Positions 44,534-54,502 of a stretch of DNA of 64,000 bases are shown here, piece after piece. Each line of letters starts with the position of its first letter. Positions within the stretch are counted from its first letter, which is position 1. The translations under genes were made by a program, and so were the position numbers. The DNA comes from Pseudomonas farris (GTDB lineage: Bacteria; Pseudomonadota; Gammaproteobacteria; Pseudomonadales; Pseudomonadaceae): assembly GCF_019145235.1 (NCBI RefSeq), contig NZ_JAHSTV010000004.1, positions 248,001 to 312,000 on the forward strand. The letters are read 5' to 3'. The notes below the pieces were generated by a model that searched no databases, had not been told where the DNA came from, and worked only from the letters and a program-made list of their open reading frames with translations.

Positions 44534-45735
44534 GGTCGGCTGCCCTCAGTCAAGGCAGCGGCTTTGCTTTCCCGGGTGTAGGTCAGTACGAAGTGCGCCG
44601 CGAGGCCGAAGATCAAGCCCCAGAATGCAGCGGCCAAACCGAGGAAGCTCATGCTCGAGGCCGTCACCAGGAAGGTAATCAACGCCGCTTCCCGTTGTTT
44701 CTCGTCCGCCATGGCACCGGTCAGCCCGGCGCTGATTGCGCCGAACAAGGCCAGGCCGGCAAGGGAGGCAATCAACTCTTTGGGCAAGGCGGAAAACACC
44801 GAGGCCAGGGTCGCGCCGAAAGTGCCCATCAGAATGTAGAACACCCCGCAGGCGATCCCGGCGATGTAGCGTTTGTCGCGGTCTTCGTGGGCTTCGCGGC
44901 CGGTGCAGATCGCCGCTGTAATCGCTGCCAGGTTCAAGCCATGGGAGCCGAACGGCGCCATCAGGATCGAGCCGATCGCGGTGACCGAAATGATCGAGCG
45001 CGCCGGGGTGTTGTAACCCGAGGTGCGCAATACCGCCATGCCCGGCACGTACTGGCCGGTCAGGGTCACCAGCGCCAGTGGCAGGCCAATGTTGATGATC
45101 GCGTGCCAGCTCCACTCGGGGGTGATGAAGACCGGATGGGCCACGGCGATGGTGATCGAGCCGCTGTTAAGTTCACCGAACGAGGCGGCCACCGCACAGC
45201 CGACAATCAGTACCGACAGAATCGCGTAGCGCGGCGAAAAGCGTTTGACGATCAGGTAGGCCGCGATCATCGCCAGCACCAGTTCCGGTTGCAGCTTGAT
45301 CGACGTGAACAGCTCGGCACCGAAGCGGAACAGAATGCCCGCGAGCATGGCGGCGGCGATGGCTTTGGGCAGGCGACTCATCAGTTTGTCGAATGCCCCG
45401 GACAAACCGACCACAGCAATGATCACCGATGCCACCAGATAGGCGCCGATGGCCTGAGGCAGAGTAACGGTGGGCAGCATCGACACCAGCAACGCCGCAC
45501 CCGGCGTCGACCATGCGGTGATTACCGGAACTCGCAGGCGCCAGCTCAGGAACAGGCCGGTAATACCGCTGCCAATCGAAATGGCCCAGATCCACGAAGA
45601 CACCACATCGTTGGGCAGGTGCGCTTCCTTGGCGGCCTGAAACACGATGATCAAGGGGCCGGCGTAGGAAATGATTACGGCAATAAAGCCCGCGATGACG
45701 GCTGACAGGGATAGATCCTTTCTGAGTGTGTCCAT
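44530..45735 (-). CDS. BenE-family transporter (benzoate/H+ symporter-like)
   Basis: 401 residues from ATG 45735; in-frame codons continue upstream to a TTG at 45840 but lie in the operator region. It has about 12 membrane helices and typical BenE blocks ([37 protein letters not shown]). Family members import benzoate, but substrates vary and no aromatic-degradation genes are nearby. It is co-transcribed with glyA (4-bp overlap) and divergent from a MocR regulator. A substrate connected to glycine/serine or one-carbon metabolism is possible (inference). Confidence 0.88.
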   Translation of the reverse strand: MDTLRKDLSLSAVIAGFIAVIISYAGPLIIVFQAAKEAHLPNDVVSSWIWAISIGSGITGLFLSWRLRVPVITAWSTPGAALLVSMLPTVTLPQAIGAYLVASVIIAVVGLSGAFDKLMSRLPKAIAAAMLAGILFRFGAELFTSIKLQPELVLAMIAAYLIVKRFSPRYAILSVLIVGCAVAASFGELNSGSITIAVAHPVFITPEWSWHAIINIGLPLALVTLTGQYVPGMAVLRTSGYNTPARSIISVTAIGSILMAPFGSHGLNLAAITAAICTGREAHEDRDKRYIAGIACGVFYILMGTFGATLASVFSALPKELIASLAGLALFGAISAGLTGAMADEKQREAALITFLVTASSMSFLGLAAAFWGLIFGLAAHFVLTYTRESKAAALTEGSRP

Positions 45736-45784
45736 GATGTCTCGACTTGGCGCGGCAGAGTCGCGCAGTGACCCGGGGGGAGAT

Positions 45785-46016
45785 TGAGTCGATTGACTCG
45801 ATTCGACATGAGTGTATTTGAATGAATTGAGTTGATTCAATAGATGGCAGGATTGTTACGAGATGTTTTTTTGCTATCAGCGCCCTGGTTTTCGACGATT
45901 TATCGTTTATTTATTTGATTTATAAGAGAATTAGTTTCTGGAAAAATATTTTCTTCGAGCAATTGATATCGACTCAATCACAAAATCAATCGAATCAATT
46001 TATCGATTGGGTCGAT
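45785..46016. promoter_or_regulatory. benE-glyA / mocR intergenic region with nested palindromic sites
   Basis: Outer arms ATCGACTCAAT (45968-45978) and ATTGGGTCGAT (46006-46016) are inverted. Inside them lies a perfect CAATCGA-N9-TCGATTG (45987-46009). A related block TCGATTGACTCGATTCGA occurs at 45788-45805, closer to benE. Multiple TCGATT/AATCGA elements between divergent genes fit binding of the MocR regulator to control both promoters, including its own. Assignment to that protein is inferred. Confidence 0.6.
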
Positions 46017-46086
46017 TTATTAGATGCCTAACCTCCATGTGATATGCTCGGATATTCATCATTTCTACGATGGGCAGTGATCATCC

Positions 46087-47475
46087 ATGTGGGTTCCCCA
46101 GCTAAGCGAGTTCAGCCAGCCGATGTACTTGTCGATTGCCGATGCGTTGGCGCGCGATATCAGCAACGGCGTGTTGAATGAAGGCGATCGCCTGCCGACC
46201 CTGCGGGAGCTGGCCACGACCCTGAATGTCACGCCGGGCACTATCAGCCGAGCCTATAGCGAAGCCCATCGGCGTCGCCTGGTGCAGGGGGAAGTGGGGC
46301 GTGGTACTTATGTGCTCAACCAGAAGCAGCTGGAACTGCCGGCAAGCAACAGCGCCGCACCGCTGAATCTGGGGCAATCCGAGTTACTCGATCTTTCGAT
46401 CATCAAGCCCTACAGCGAAACCCTGGAGTACTGGTTGCGCGACGCCCTGGTGGGGATGGCCAAAAGCACCGATTTCGCCCGAGCCCTGGATTACGCACCG
46501 GACGGCGGTCACCCGGCGCATCGCGAGGCGGGCGCGCAGTGGTTGCGCCATTCGTTGCCCGATGCGCAATGGCAGCAAGTGGTGATCACCGCCGGGGCCC
46601 AGCATGGCTTGATGGTCGCGATGAGCGCTCTGACCAACGCCGGTGACCTGGTGCTCTGCGAAGCGCTTTGCTACCCCGGCATTATTTCCCTGGCCCATGG
46701 CCTTGAGCGCCGCCTGCGTGGCGTACCGATGGACGACGAAGGGATCATTCCCGAAGCGTTGCGCGAACTGTGCGAGCGAGAAAAACCGGCGATGCTGGTG
46801 TGCGTGGCAACCTGCCAGAATCCGACGGCGGCGATCATGTCGCAAAAGCGCCGGGCCCAAATCGCGGCATTGGCCGAAGAGTTCGACTTCATCATCCTCG
46901 ACGATGACATCTATGGCTTCCTCGCCACCGATCCGTCGATCAAGCCGCTGTCGGCGTTTGCGCCAGACCGTTCGGTGTACCTGACCAGCCTGTCGAAGTC
47001 GGTCATGCCGGCGCTGCGTGTCGGTTACATCTATAGCCCGCCGAAACTGCTGTCACGCCTGACCTCGATGGTGCGCAGCAGCGTCTGGATGCCGTCGCCT
47101 TTGACAGCGCAACTGGCCAGCAATGTGATTACCGAAGGCCTGGACAAAAAACTGATCCGCATCCAGCGCAATGAAGCCGCCGGGCGGCAAGCGATTGCCC
47201 AGGAAATCTTTGCCAATTTCGAGCTCAAGACTCAACCCTATTCGTACCACATCTGGTTGACGCTGCCCGAGCCATGGACCAGCGACGAGTTCACCATGCT
47301 CGCCCGAGCCAACGGTGTGCTCGTACTCAGTGGCACCCAGTTCCAGGCTGAACGCTCCGGGATTACCCGTTGTGTGCGGCTGGTATTGATGTCACCCACG
47401 AGCCAGGACGAACTGCGCTTCGCCTTGACCAAACTGGCCAGCCTGATCGATTCCGACCCGCGACTGCACTATTGA
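46087..47475 (+). CDS. MocR-family (GntR-HTH plus aminotransferase-like) regulator
   Basis: 462 residues. An N-terminal winged HTH (~10-78; GVLNEGDRLPTLRELATTLN, VTPGTISRAYSEAHRR) is followed by a fold-type I aminotransferase-like domain. It retains the PLP lysine K304 in TSLSKSVMPALRVGY and an ILDDDIYGF motif, so it probably senses an amino compound through PLP. It is divergent from benE-glyA across a palindrome-rich region and is therefore its likely regulator. Confidence 0.9.
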   Translation: MWVPQLSEFSQPMYLSIADALARDISNGVLNEGDRLPTLRELATTLNVTPGTISRAYSEAHRRRLVQGEVGRGTYVLNQKQLELPASNSAAPLNLGQSELLDLSIIKPYSETLEYWLRDALVGMAKSTDFARALDYAPDGGHPAHREAGAQWLRHSLPDAQWQQVVITAGAQHGLMVAMSALTNAGDLVLCEALCYPGIISLAHGLERRLRGVPMDDEGIIPEALRELCEREKPAMLVCVATCQNPTAAIMSQKRRAQIAALAEEFDFIILDDDIYGFLATDPSIKPLSAFAPDRSVYLTSLSKSVMPALRVGYIYSPPKLLSRLTSMVRSSVWMPSPLTAQLASNVITEGLDKKLIRIQRNEAAGRQAIAQEIFANFELKTQPYSYHIWLTLPEPWTSDEFTMLARANGVLVLSGTQFQAERSGITRCVRLVLMSPTSQDELRFALTKLASLIDSDPRLHY

Positions 47476-47577
47476 GTCACCGCAGGGGCAACAGTGCCCG
47501 AACGATCCGCCATCAGTGCGAACAGCCCTTCGGGCTCGCCGTTCTACCGCCGTATCTGGAGTTGCCGAAAATCGAGA

Positions 47578-50577
47578 TCAATCTGTTCTGGCATGCCCGG
47601 TACGCCTTACCGAGTCAGGGCTCGCAATGCGGCCCGGCTGAGGCAACCGGGGCGTACGCAGTAACACACTGATTTCATCGCAGCTGACCGCGCTGCTGAA
47701 CAAATGACCCTGAATTTCATCGCAGCCGTTTTCACGCAGGAAGGTTTGCTGCTCTTCGGTTTCGACACCTTCGGCAATGACCTTCAGGTTCAGTTTGTGC
47801 CCCAACGAAATCACTGCGGTGGCGATGGCTTTGTCGTTCTCGTTGTCGGGCAGATCGCGCACGAAAGACTGGTCGATCTTGAGTCTCGCGATCGGGAAGC
47901 TTTTCAATGCTGCGAGGCTGGAGTAGCCGGTGCCGAAGTCGTCGATCGAGAGACTGATCCCCATTGATTGCAGTTCTTTCATTTTGCTGATGGCTTGCTG
48001 AAGGTCTTGCATGATCAGACTTTCGGTCAGCTCCAGCTCAAGGTACTTCGGGTCCAGTCCGGTTTCTTGCAAGGCATGCCTCACCCGGTCGATCAGGTCC
48101 CTTTCGATGAACTGGCGCGCTGAAATATTCACCGACATGGTGATCGGCGGCCAGCCCGCATCCTGCCAGGCCTTGTTCTGTCTGCACGCGGCATGAATCA
48201 CCCAGTCGCCGATGGGCACGATCAACCCAGTCTCTTCGGCCTGCGGAATGAATTTGATTGGAGACACCATGCCGAGCTCGGGGTGCTGCCAGCGGATCAG
48301 TGCCTCTACGCCGATAATCTGACCTGACTGCAAATCCACCTGTGGCTGGTACAGCAGCAGGAACTCGTCATGGTTGAGTGCGTTTCGAAGCCCGTCTTGC
48401 ATGGCGAGCTTGCCCTGATCCTTGTTATTCATCTCGCTCGTATAGAACTGGTAACTGTTGCGACCCAGCTCCTTGGCCCGGTACATGGCGGCGTCCGCAT
48501 TGCTGAGCAACGTTTCGGTATCGCTGCCGTCGGCAGGGTAAGTGGCCAACCCCATGCTGCAGGTGACGTGGAGTGTATGTCCGCTGAGCTGAATCGGTCG
48601 CAGGATGGCTTCCTGGATTTTGTGCAGGGCTGGAGTAACGCCGTCGAGATCTGAGGGCTGGTCGAACAGGATGATCACAAACTCGTCGCCACCCAGTCGT
48701 ACGACGGTGTCGGTGCGGCGTACACATGCCAGCATGCGCTGAGCGACGGTTTTCAGCAGTTCGTCTCCAGCACTGTGCCCAAGGCTGTCATTCACCAGTT
48801 TGAATTTGTCCAGATCAAGAAACACCACCGTCACCAGCCGGCTGTAGCGCTGAGCATAAAGTATTGCCTGCTTGAGACGGTCTTCGAGCAGTGTGCGATT
48901 CGGCAGCCCGGTCAGTGCGTCATGGTCACCCATATAGCGAATGCGCTTTTCGGTCAGTTGGCGTTCTATCGCAATGCCAGCAAGAGGAGTCGCCATGTTG
49001 ATCAGTCGCGTCTCGGTCGAGCTGGGGCTGCGTACGGTGCTGGAATACAAGGCAAACGTACCCAATACTTTTCGCTCATGGGACAGAATCGGCGTCGACC
49101 AGCAGGCGCGAAATCCATAGGGCGCAGCGACTGAACGGTACTCCTCCCACAGCGGATCCAGCTCGATATCGGTGACGATGACCGGTTCTCGTCGATACAC
49201 CGCGGTGCCGCATGAACCGACGTTCGGACCGATCGCAATCCCGTCAATGAGCTGGTTATAGGCTTTCGGCAAACTGGGCGCAGCCCCGTGCAGCAGGTGT
49301 TTGCCCTCCTCATCCAGCACCAGGATGGACACCATCATCCCCTCCAGTTGGGACTCGACCAGATGAGCCAGGCTTTCGAGGACTTCGGCAAGCTCGGTGC
49401 TCCTGGCGATCAGCTCCAGGACATGACCTTGCCCGGCACGGATGACGGCCTCTTGCTCTAATCGGCTGTTTTGCACGGCGAGCCGCTCTGTGGCGATACT
49501 CAATTGGACCGTTCTTTTTTCCAGCTGAAGTCGGTCTTTGAGGAATTGATTCACCGCACGAGCCATGTTGCCGATTTCGTCCTTGCCATGCTCCGCCATC
49601 ATCACATGCGTTTTGTCAGTGTGTTCCTGACGCAATTGCCGGCTTATTTCATTCAGGCGCACGAGCACATGACGGCCCATGAAGACCCGGGTCACAAACC
49701 AGGCGAACACCAGGCTGGCGCCCAACATGATCAGCACCCATTGCTGGCTACGATTTGAGGCCTCGACCAAGCGCTGCACGGCTTCGCGATAGTCTTCGGT
49801 GTAAGCACTGGATTGCGCACGAGCCACCGCGACCAGAACCCCGGCCTCATTCTTCAGTTCCTCATTGAAGCGCTGTATGACGTTGTACTGATTGATGAGC
49901 CTCAGGCGCAGGGAGAAGAGATCGGGCGTCTGCACATCAGCGTCGGGGAACTTGCCTGCGGTGCGTGACAGGCGCTCATATCGGATCCGCAGCCGTTGCA
50001 CGGCATCACTGTCAACAGCCTGCGGCAGATCGAAAAGTAACACCGCCAGTTCCAGGCTGGCCCGGGTCTGGGTCGCGGTTAACCGGGCCGTGTGATCCTC
50101 CAGGGTTTGCTCGAAGGTGACCTCGGTTTGCAGCAGGCTTTCTCGCAGCTGCGCAACGATGTTGGCGGTATTGCGGAACAGCTGACTCGACTGATGCATG
50201 TCGAGTATCGCCACGCCACTGTTCGCGGCAGTCAGCTGCTGCACCAGTTGATCAAGGGCTTCAAGCTGTTGGACGGTCGCCGCATAGCTTGAATGCAGGG
50301 TGTCGGGCGAGCGAGTTGTCAGAAGCTGATCGGTCTGACGTTCGATCAGCAAGGTACGCTGCAGCATGTCTTGCCCATTTTGCATGCGAACCAGTCGTTC
50401 ATCCGTCAGCTGGCGAGTGGCGCTGTTTGACGTGCGCAACGCGTAGACCGCAGTGGCACCACCCGCCAGGATCAGCAGTGCCAGCGTCAGAAACGCCAGT
50501 GTGAACTGTGCGCGTAGCGATTGCGGCAATAGTCGGCGTCCGAGCCGGGAAGTAACGTCCAATATCAGGGATTCCAT
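47578..50577 (-). CDS. Membrane-bound GGDEF-EAL c-di-GMP enzyme with periplasmic sensor, HAMP and GAF
   Basis: 999 residues. A first membrane helix (~24-46) and a large periplasmic helical region lead to a second helix (~280-300), HAMP (~300-355) and GAF (~395-545). The GGDEF domain has VRLGGDEF (~627-634) with an inhibitory-site RRTD just before it. The EAL domain has EALIRW (~757), ELTES, IDDFGTGYSSL and AEGVETEEQ. Both catalytic motifs are intact, so it may make and break c-di-GMP. Its start overlaps the stop of the periplasmic binding protein gene by 13 bp, suggesting that the binding protein presents a ligand to the periplasmic domain. Its c-di-GMP could feed the PilZ domain of BcsA (inference). 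Confidence 0.94.
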   Translation of the reverse strand: MESLILDVTSRLGRRLLPQSLRAQFTLAFLTLALLILAGGATAVYALRTSNSATRQLTDERLVRMQNGQDMLQRTLLIERQTDQLLTTRSPDTLHSSYAATVQQLEALDQLVQQLTAANSGVAILDMHQSSQLFRNTANIVAQLRESLLQTEVTFEQTLEDHTARLTATQTRASLELAVLLFDLPQAVDSDAVQRLRIRYERLSRTAGKFPDADVQTPDLFSLRLRLINQYNVIQRFNEELKNEAGVLVAVARAQSSAYTEDYREAVQRLVEASNRSQQWVLIMLGASLVFAWFVTRVFMGRHVLVRLNEISRQLRQEHTDKTHVMMAEHGKDEIGNMARAVNQFLKDRLQLEKRTVQLSIATERLAVQNSRLEQEAVIRAGQGHVLELIARSTELAEVLESLAHLVESQLEGMMVSILVLDEEGKHLLHGAAPSLPKAYNQLIDGIAIGPNVGSCGTAVYRREPVIVTDIELDPLWEEYRSVAAPYGFRACWSTPILSHERKVLGTFALYSSTVRSPSSTETRLINMATPLAGIAIERQLTEKRIRYMGDHDALTGLPNRTLLEDRLKQAILYAQRYSRLVTVVFLDLDKFKLVNDSLGHSAGDELLKTVAQRMLACVRRTDTVVRLGGDEFVIILFDQPSDLDGVTPALHKIQEAILRPIQLSGHTLHVTCSMGLATYPADGSDTETLLSNADAAMYRAKELGRNSYQFYTSEMNNKDQGKLAMQDGLRNALNHDEFLLLYQPQVDLQSGQIIGVEALIRWQHPELGMVSPIKFIPQAEETGLIVPIGDWVIHAACRQNKAWQDAGWPPITMSVNISARQFIERDLIDRVRHALQETGLDPKYLELELTESLIMQDLQQAISKMKELQSMGISLSIDDFGTGYSSLAALKSFPIARLKIDQSFVRDLPDNENDKAIATAVISLGHKLNLKVIAEGVETEEQQTFLRENGCDEIQGHLFSSAVSCDEISVLLRTPRLPQPGRIASPDSVRRTGHARTD

Positions 50578-51758
50578 TGGTGGCGATAGATGTCTCGATA
50601 GCCATTGTCAGGGTCGTACTGGAATTTCTTACCGCCGTCGAAGGCGATATTGTCGGCATTGACCAAGTGAATCGGCGCTACGAAGCCGCTCACCGGCTGA
50701 CCTGCAAACAGCCGGTTCAATTCATCCATCACTTGCCAGCCATGCAGGTTAAGCGGCTCGGCCACGGTAACGGTCTGGTAGGTTTTTGCCTGTATACGCA
50801 AAAAAGCCGAAGCGCTGCCATCACCGGCAGACAACAGACTGATGCCGTCACTGGGTATTGCGGCGCTGGTCAATGAGGCAATCGAGTAGTCGAAATAGAT
50901 ATCGTTGATGGCCAGCGTGTGGGTCCAGCGCTTGCCATAGCGCTGAAGCAGCTCCTTGGTGATCGCCGGCATCTTCTCGCCACTTTCGGAGATCGCGACA
51001 TCGCGCACTTCCAGCAACGTACAGTCCCGACAGGCCCGAATGACGTTTTCCATGGCCTTGGCTTTCGCCATGGCGATGCTGTACTTGGAGTCGGTCAGGA
51101 TGACCACGCCGGCGCGGCCGTTTGACTGTGCCACTGCCGCCATGGCCGTGAGGCGAGCCACTTCGAGTGGATCGGTCGTGACGTTCATGGCCACCGGCGT
51201 GCCGTCAATCGGCCCGGGGCGTGCCCCGGCGTGCCAGCCAACCACCGGCACATCCCTGTTGGCGAAGAGGATCAGCGCCGCATTGTTCTCAAGGGCATCG
51301 GAGCCGCACAGAATGAGGCCGTCGGGTTTCGCTGCCAGGGCATCAGAAAAGGCCTTTGCGCGACCGGCCGATGATCCGGCGCCATCGAATATCTTCAGCG
51401 TCCAGCCCATCGCCTTGGCTGCCTCGCGAGCGCCCTGCGCGACACCGACAATTCCTCCGTTACGCAAATCTTCTGCGACAAGGGCGATGCTCTTGCCCCG
51501 CAGGGCTCGCGGGCCGGATTCAGGGCCGCTCCAGCGAACGGCTTCGAGGGTGGCCCTGGAAACGATTTCCTGCGCTTGAATCACCGTAACCGTGGCGTTT
51601 TCGACAGCGTATCCGGGCGTTGCCGTGAAAAGACAGAAAACCGTAATTGAAGCCATCCCGAGTAGCCAGGGCCTGAGTAACCAGGGCCTGATCAGACAGG
51701 TTCGATCACCGCATGTGATGCCGGGTCTGGAGCCGATGGCGCGATCATAGTCTGGCAT
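50565..51758 (-). CDS. Periplasmic sugar-binding-type protein paired with the GGDEF-EAL gene
   Basis: 397 residues from ATG 51758 (AAAGGGA upstream). A long polar N-terminus precedes a membrane/signal segment (MASITVFCLFTATPGYA). The rest is a type I periplasmic binding fold of the ribose-binding class (GKSIALVAEDLRNGGIVGVA, KPDGLILCGSD, GDGSASAFLRI). No ABC permease or ATPase genes adjoin it, so it is probably a sensor rather than a transport component. The 13-bp overlap with the downstream GGDEF-EAL gene supports a two-part receptor, as in LuxP/LuxQ-type arrangements. The ligand is unknown. Confidence 0.88.
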   Translation of the reverse strand: MPDYDRAIGSRPGITCGDRTCLIRPWLLRPWLLGMASITVFCLFTATPGYAVENATVTVIQAQEIVSRATLEAVRWSGPESGPRALRGKSIALVAEDLRNGGIVGVAQGAREAAKAMGWTLKIFDGAGSSAGRAKAFSDALAAKPDGLILCGSDALENNAALILFANRDVPVVGWHAGARPGPIDGTPVAMNVTTDPLEVARLTAMAAVAQSNGRAGVVILTDSKYSIAMAKAKAMENVIRACRDCTLLEVRDVAISESGEKMPAITKELLQRYGKRWTHTLAINDIYFDYSIASLTSAAIPSDGISLLSAGDGSASAFLRIQAKTYQTVTVAEPLNLHGWQVMDELNRLFAGQPVSGFVAPIHLVNADNIAFDGGKKFQYDPDNGYRDIYRHQWNP

Positions 51759-52135
51759 GGTGTCCCTTTTTGCCAAGAGTGCAGCGTTCACTATCCGAAA
51801 GGATAGTCGGTTCTGCTGTCATCAGGTCTTTTGTGGGTAAAGTGCGCGAACTTTAGTCCTGTACATTCAGGAAATGGGACAGGGTTCATGGCACAAAACA
51901 AGGGACGAAGGTCAATTGCATCGTTGACTGATGGCGCTTCATTGCGCTTCGGCAAGGCGCTATCGCCCGAAGGCGACTGCTCAAGCGTTATTAAGCAGTC
52001 GCCGAACGTTCGAGAAAAACATCGCGGGGCATCAGCGTTACAGTGATGTAGTTGTCGATGCGGCTGTGGATCTGCAACGTCGCGCCGGAGACCCGCACAG
52101 GCCGATTGATCGTGCGGGCGCTACCTGTCTACCAG
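51759..52135. other. intergenic region with a strong hairpin
   Basis: It contains a perfect 10-bp inverted repeat GGCGACTGCT / AGCAGTCGCC at 51972-52003 (12-nt loop) without a T-run, 130-165 bp after the siderophore receptor gene. It may be an mRNA 3' structure. The promoter of the binding-protein/GGDEF-EAL operon should lie near 51765-51850. No gene was seen. Confidence 0.5.
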
Positions 52136-54265
52136 TTACAACGTGTACGAGAAACCCATTTGCACGGTTCTCGGCGCGCCCGGATAGGCGTAAACGTTGC
52201 CAAAGGCGCCTTCATCATAGTGACTGTCGAACACATTCTTCAGGTCAAGGTTAAGCCGCAGGTGCTCGTTGACTTTGTAAAAGCTGAGCAGGTCGAACAC
52301 CTCGTAGCTATCCATGGAAAAGGCATTGGCCGCGGTCTGGCCGGCGCGCTCGTCGACATACTTGGCTCCCACCCCCAGGCCCAGTCCTTTGAGGCCACCG
52401 TCCTGAAACTCGTAGACGTTCAGCAGGCTGAAACTGTTGCGCGGAATGTTCACCAGGCGGGTGCCTGACTTCAGCACGTTGTCTTGGGTGACTTCGGCAT
52501 CCACGTAGGCGTAGCCACCGATCATCCGCCACTCTGGCGTGAGGTTACCGGCCACATTCAGATCAAAGCCACGGCTACGAACTTCACCCGCCGCAACGCT
52601 GAAGGTCGAGTCCACCGGGTCTGTGGTCAGAACGTTGCGTTTTTCGATCTGATACACCGCGGCATCCACGCTTAACTGACGATCAAGGGCCTGCCACTTG
52701 ACGCCCACCTCGTAGGATTTGCCTTCTTCAGGTTTGAAACCGCCGCCCGTTCGACTGGCACCGCTGTTGGGTTTGAAGGACCGCGCCGTGTCTGCATAGA
52801 TCGCCACGGTCGGGGTCAAGTCGTAGATCAGCCCCAGGCGCGGAGTGACGGCGTTGTCACTGTTGGTCCAGCTCGGACCGTTGACGATGTAGTTGTCGTA
52901 ATCCTGTTCGAAGCGTTCGAAACGCACACCAGCCAAAGCTTTCAAACCCTCGGCCAGGGTCACCTGGTCTTGCACGAAGGCGGCATAGGTCTTGAGGTTT
53001 TCCTGATCATGGGTGGTGGTGCGAGTCAGTGCCGGGCGCGGCTGGCCGTAGACCGGATTGAAAATGTCGATGGGGTAAGCACCCACCGCCCCACTGGAGC
53101 GACGGATAATCGACTTGTAATCGTAATCCTCATACTCGATGCCCGTGAGCAACGTGTGGTCGAAGCCGCCGGTGGAAAAATGCCCGGTCAGATTCAACTG
53201 CACATCAAGGTCACGCCACTCCAGCTTGCGATAGTTGAAGTTGCGCCCCAGCGTTCGGCCGTCGGCAGCGACACCGTTGGCTTCGATGGCATTGCCTTGC
53301 AGACTGCCGTCGAGATATTGCGTGCCGCCGCCCAGGGTCCAGTTGTCGTTCAGGAAATGCTCGAAACGCAGTTGCGCCATGTTGTTGTCGTTGTGCAGTT
53401 TGCCGACATCCTTCTCACCGAAAAAAGTATCCCGCGACGCGACACCGATCTGATTGCGATAGCGGGTCACACCCCGATCGAGCGGCGCGTTGTTGCGCAT
53501 GAAATCGCCTTCGAAGGTGATACGGGTGGTGTCGTTGACCTGCCAACCGAGGACCGGCGCCACACCGTAACGCTCGTTTTCGACGTGATCACGGAAAGTG
53601 TCACCACCCTCGCCTATCACGTTGAGACGATAGGCCAGTCGCCCTTCATCATCCAGCGGTCCTGAGGCATCCAGCGTTCCGCGACGCATGCCCTGATCGT
53701 TGAGTTGACTGCCCAGGGTCACAGTGGGCTCGGCCAGGGGTTGTTTGGACACCACGTTGAAGGTGCCGCCCGGGTCGCCACGGCCATAGAGCGTGGTGGC
53801 TGGCCCGCGCAGGACCTCCAGGCGCTCGATGGTATTGGCATCGGGCATGTTCGGATAACCGCGGTTGATCGGAAAACCGTTGCGGTAGAACTCACCGGTG
53901 GTAAAGCCACGCACGGTGAAAGTGGTCAGGCCCTGGCCGCCGAAATTGTTCGCACGGCCCACGCCTCCGGCGTAATCGAGAGCGTCTTGCAGGCGGGTCG
54001 CGCCGAGGTCTTCCACGACATCCCGGGTGACCACGCTGATCGATTGTGGGGTTTCATGAATCGGAGTGTCCGTGCGCGTCGCACTGGCCGAACGGGTCGC
54101 CCGATACCCCTGGACCGGGCCTTGGGCCGGCTCTTCGAATGTGCCGTTAATGTCGATCGCTTGTAACTCTATTGACGCAGGATCAGTCGGTGCCTGGTCA
54201 GCCCAGGTGGTCTGGGAAATGGCTTGGATCACACACAGAGAAACGAGAGTTCGACGCATCGACAT
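52136..54265 (-). CDS. TonB-dependent siderophore receptor
   Basis: 709 residues from ATG 54265 (AAGG just upstream); a further in-frame ATG at 54259 is close. A signal peptide precedes a plug domain (ETPQSISVVTRDVVEDLGA, RLEVLRGPATTLYGRGDPGG) and a 22-strand-type barrel ending APRTVQMGFSYTL with a terminal aromatic strand. No STN signalling domain is present. FhuE/FoxA-like ferric-siderophore receptors share this layout. The siderophore is not identifiable. A Fur-box-like sequence lies about 55 bp upstream. Confidence 0.93.
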   Translation of the reverse strand: MSMRRTLVSLCVIQAISQTTWADQAPTDPASIELQAIDINGTFEEPAQGPVQGYRATRSASATRTDTPIHETPQSISVVTRDVVEDLGATRLQDALDYAGGVGRANNFGGQGLTTFTVRGFTTGEFYRNGFPINRGYPNMPDANTIERLEVLRGPATTLYGRGDPGGTFNVVSKQPLAEPTVTLGSQLNDQGMRRGTLDASGPLDDEGRLAYRLNVIGEGGDTFRDHVENERYGVAPVLGWQVNDTTRITFEGDFMRNNAPLDRGVTRYRNQIGVASRDTFFGEKDVGKLHNDNNMAQLRFEHFLNDNWTLGGGTQYLDGSLQGNAIEANGVAADGRTLGRNFNYRKLEWRDLDVQLNLTGHFSTGGFDHTLLTGIEYEDYDYKSIIRRSSGAVGAYPIDIFNPVYGQPRPALTRTTTHDQENLKTYAAFVQDQVTLAEGLKALAGVRFERFEQDYDNYIVNGPSWTNSDNAVTPRLGLIYDLTPTVAIYADTARSFKPNSGASRTGGGFKPEEGKSYEVGVKWQALDRQLSVDAAVYQIEKRNVLTTDPVDSTFSVAAGEVRSRGFDLNVAGNLTPEWRMIGGYAYVDAEVTQDNVLKSGTRLVNIPRNSFSLLNVYEFQDGGLKGLGLGVGAKYVDERAGQTAANAFSMDSYEVFDLLSFYKVNEHLRLNLDLKNVFDSHYDEGAFGNVYAYPGAPRTVQMGFSYTL

Positions 54266-54320
54266 ACAACCTTGAGAAGATGCCGGGCACTTCAGGAGCT
54301 CGGCGAGAATTGACAACGAA

Positions 54321-54340
54321 TAATATCAATTCCCATTATC
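54321..54340. promoter_or_regulatory. Fur-box-like site upstream of the siderophore receptor
   Basis: The minus strand reads GATAATGGGAATTGATATTA, matching the first seven bases and most A/T positions of the GATAATGATAATCATTATC consensus. Its place upstream of an iron-uptake receptor supports the call. Confidence 0.5.
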
Positions 54341-54502
54341 AGTCGATACTTTTTTATCTCGCCAAAGTAGTGCAAAAGTTGCGAAATCAACTCGTATGAT
54401 CAACGTGGCCAGGCAATAGCCTCATAAAGCCTCTCATCGTATAGGCTTTGAAAGACCGCAAAATCCTGAGTAATGAGCTCAAAAGTCCATCGCGATGTAG
54501 CT

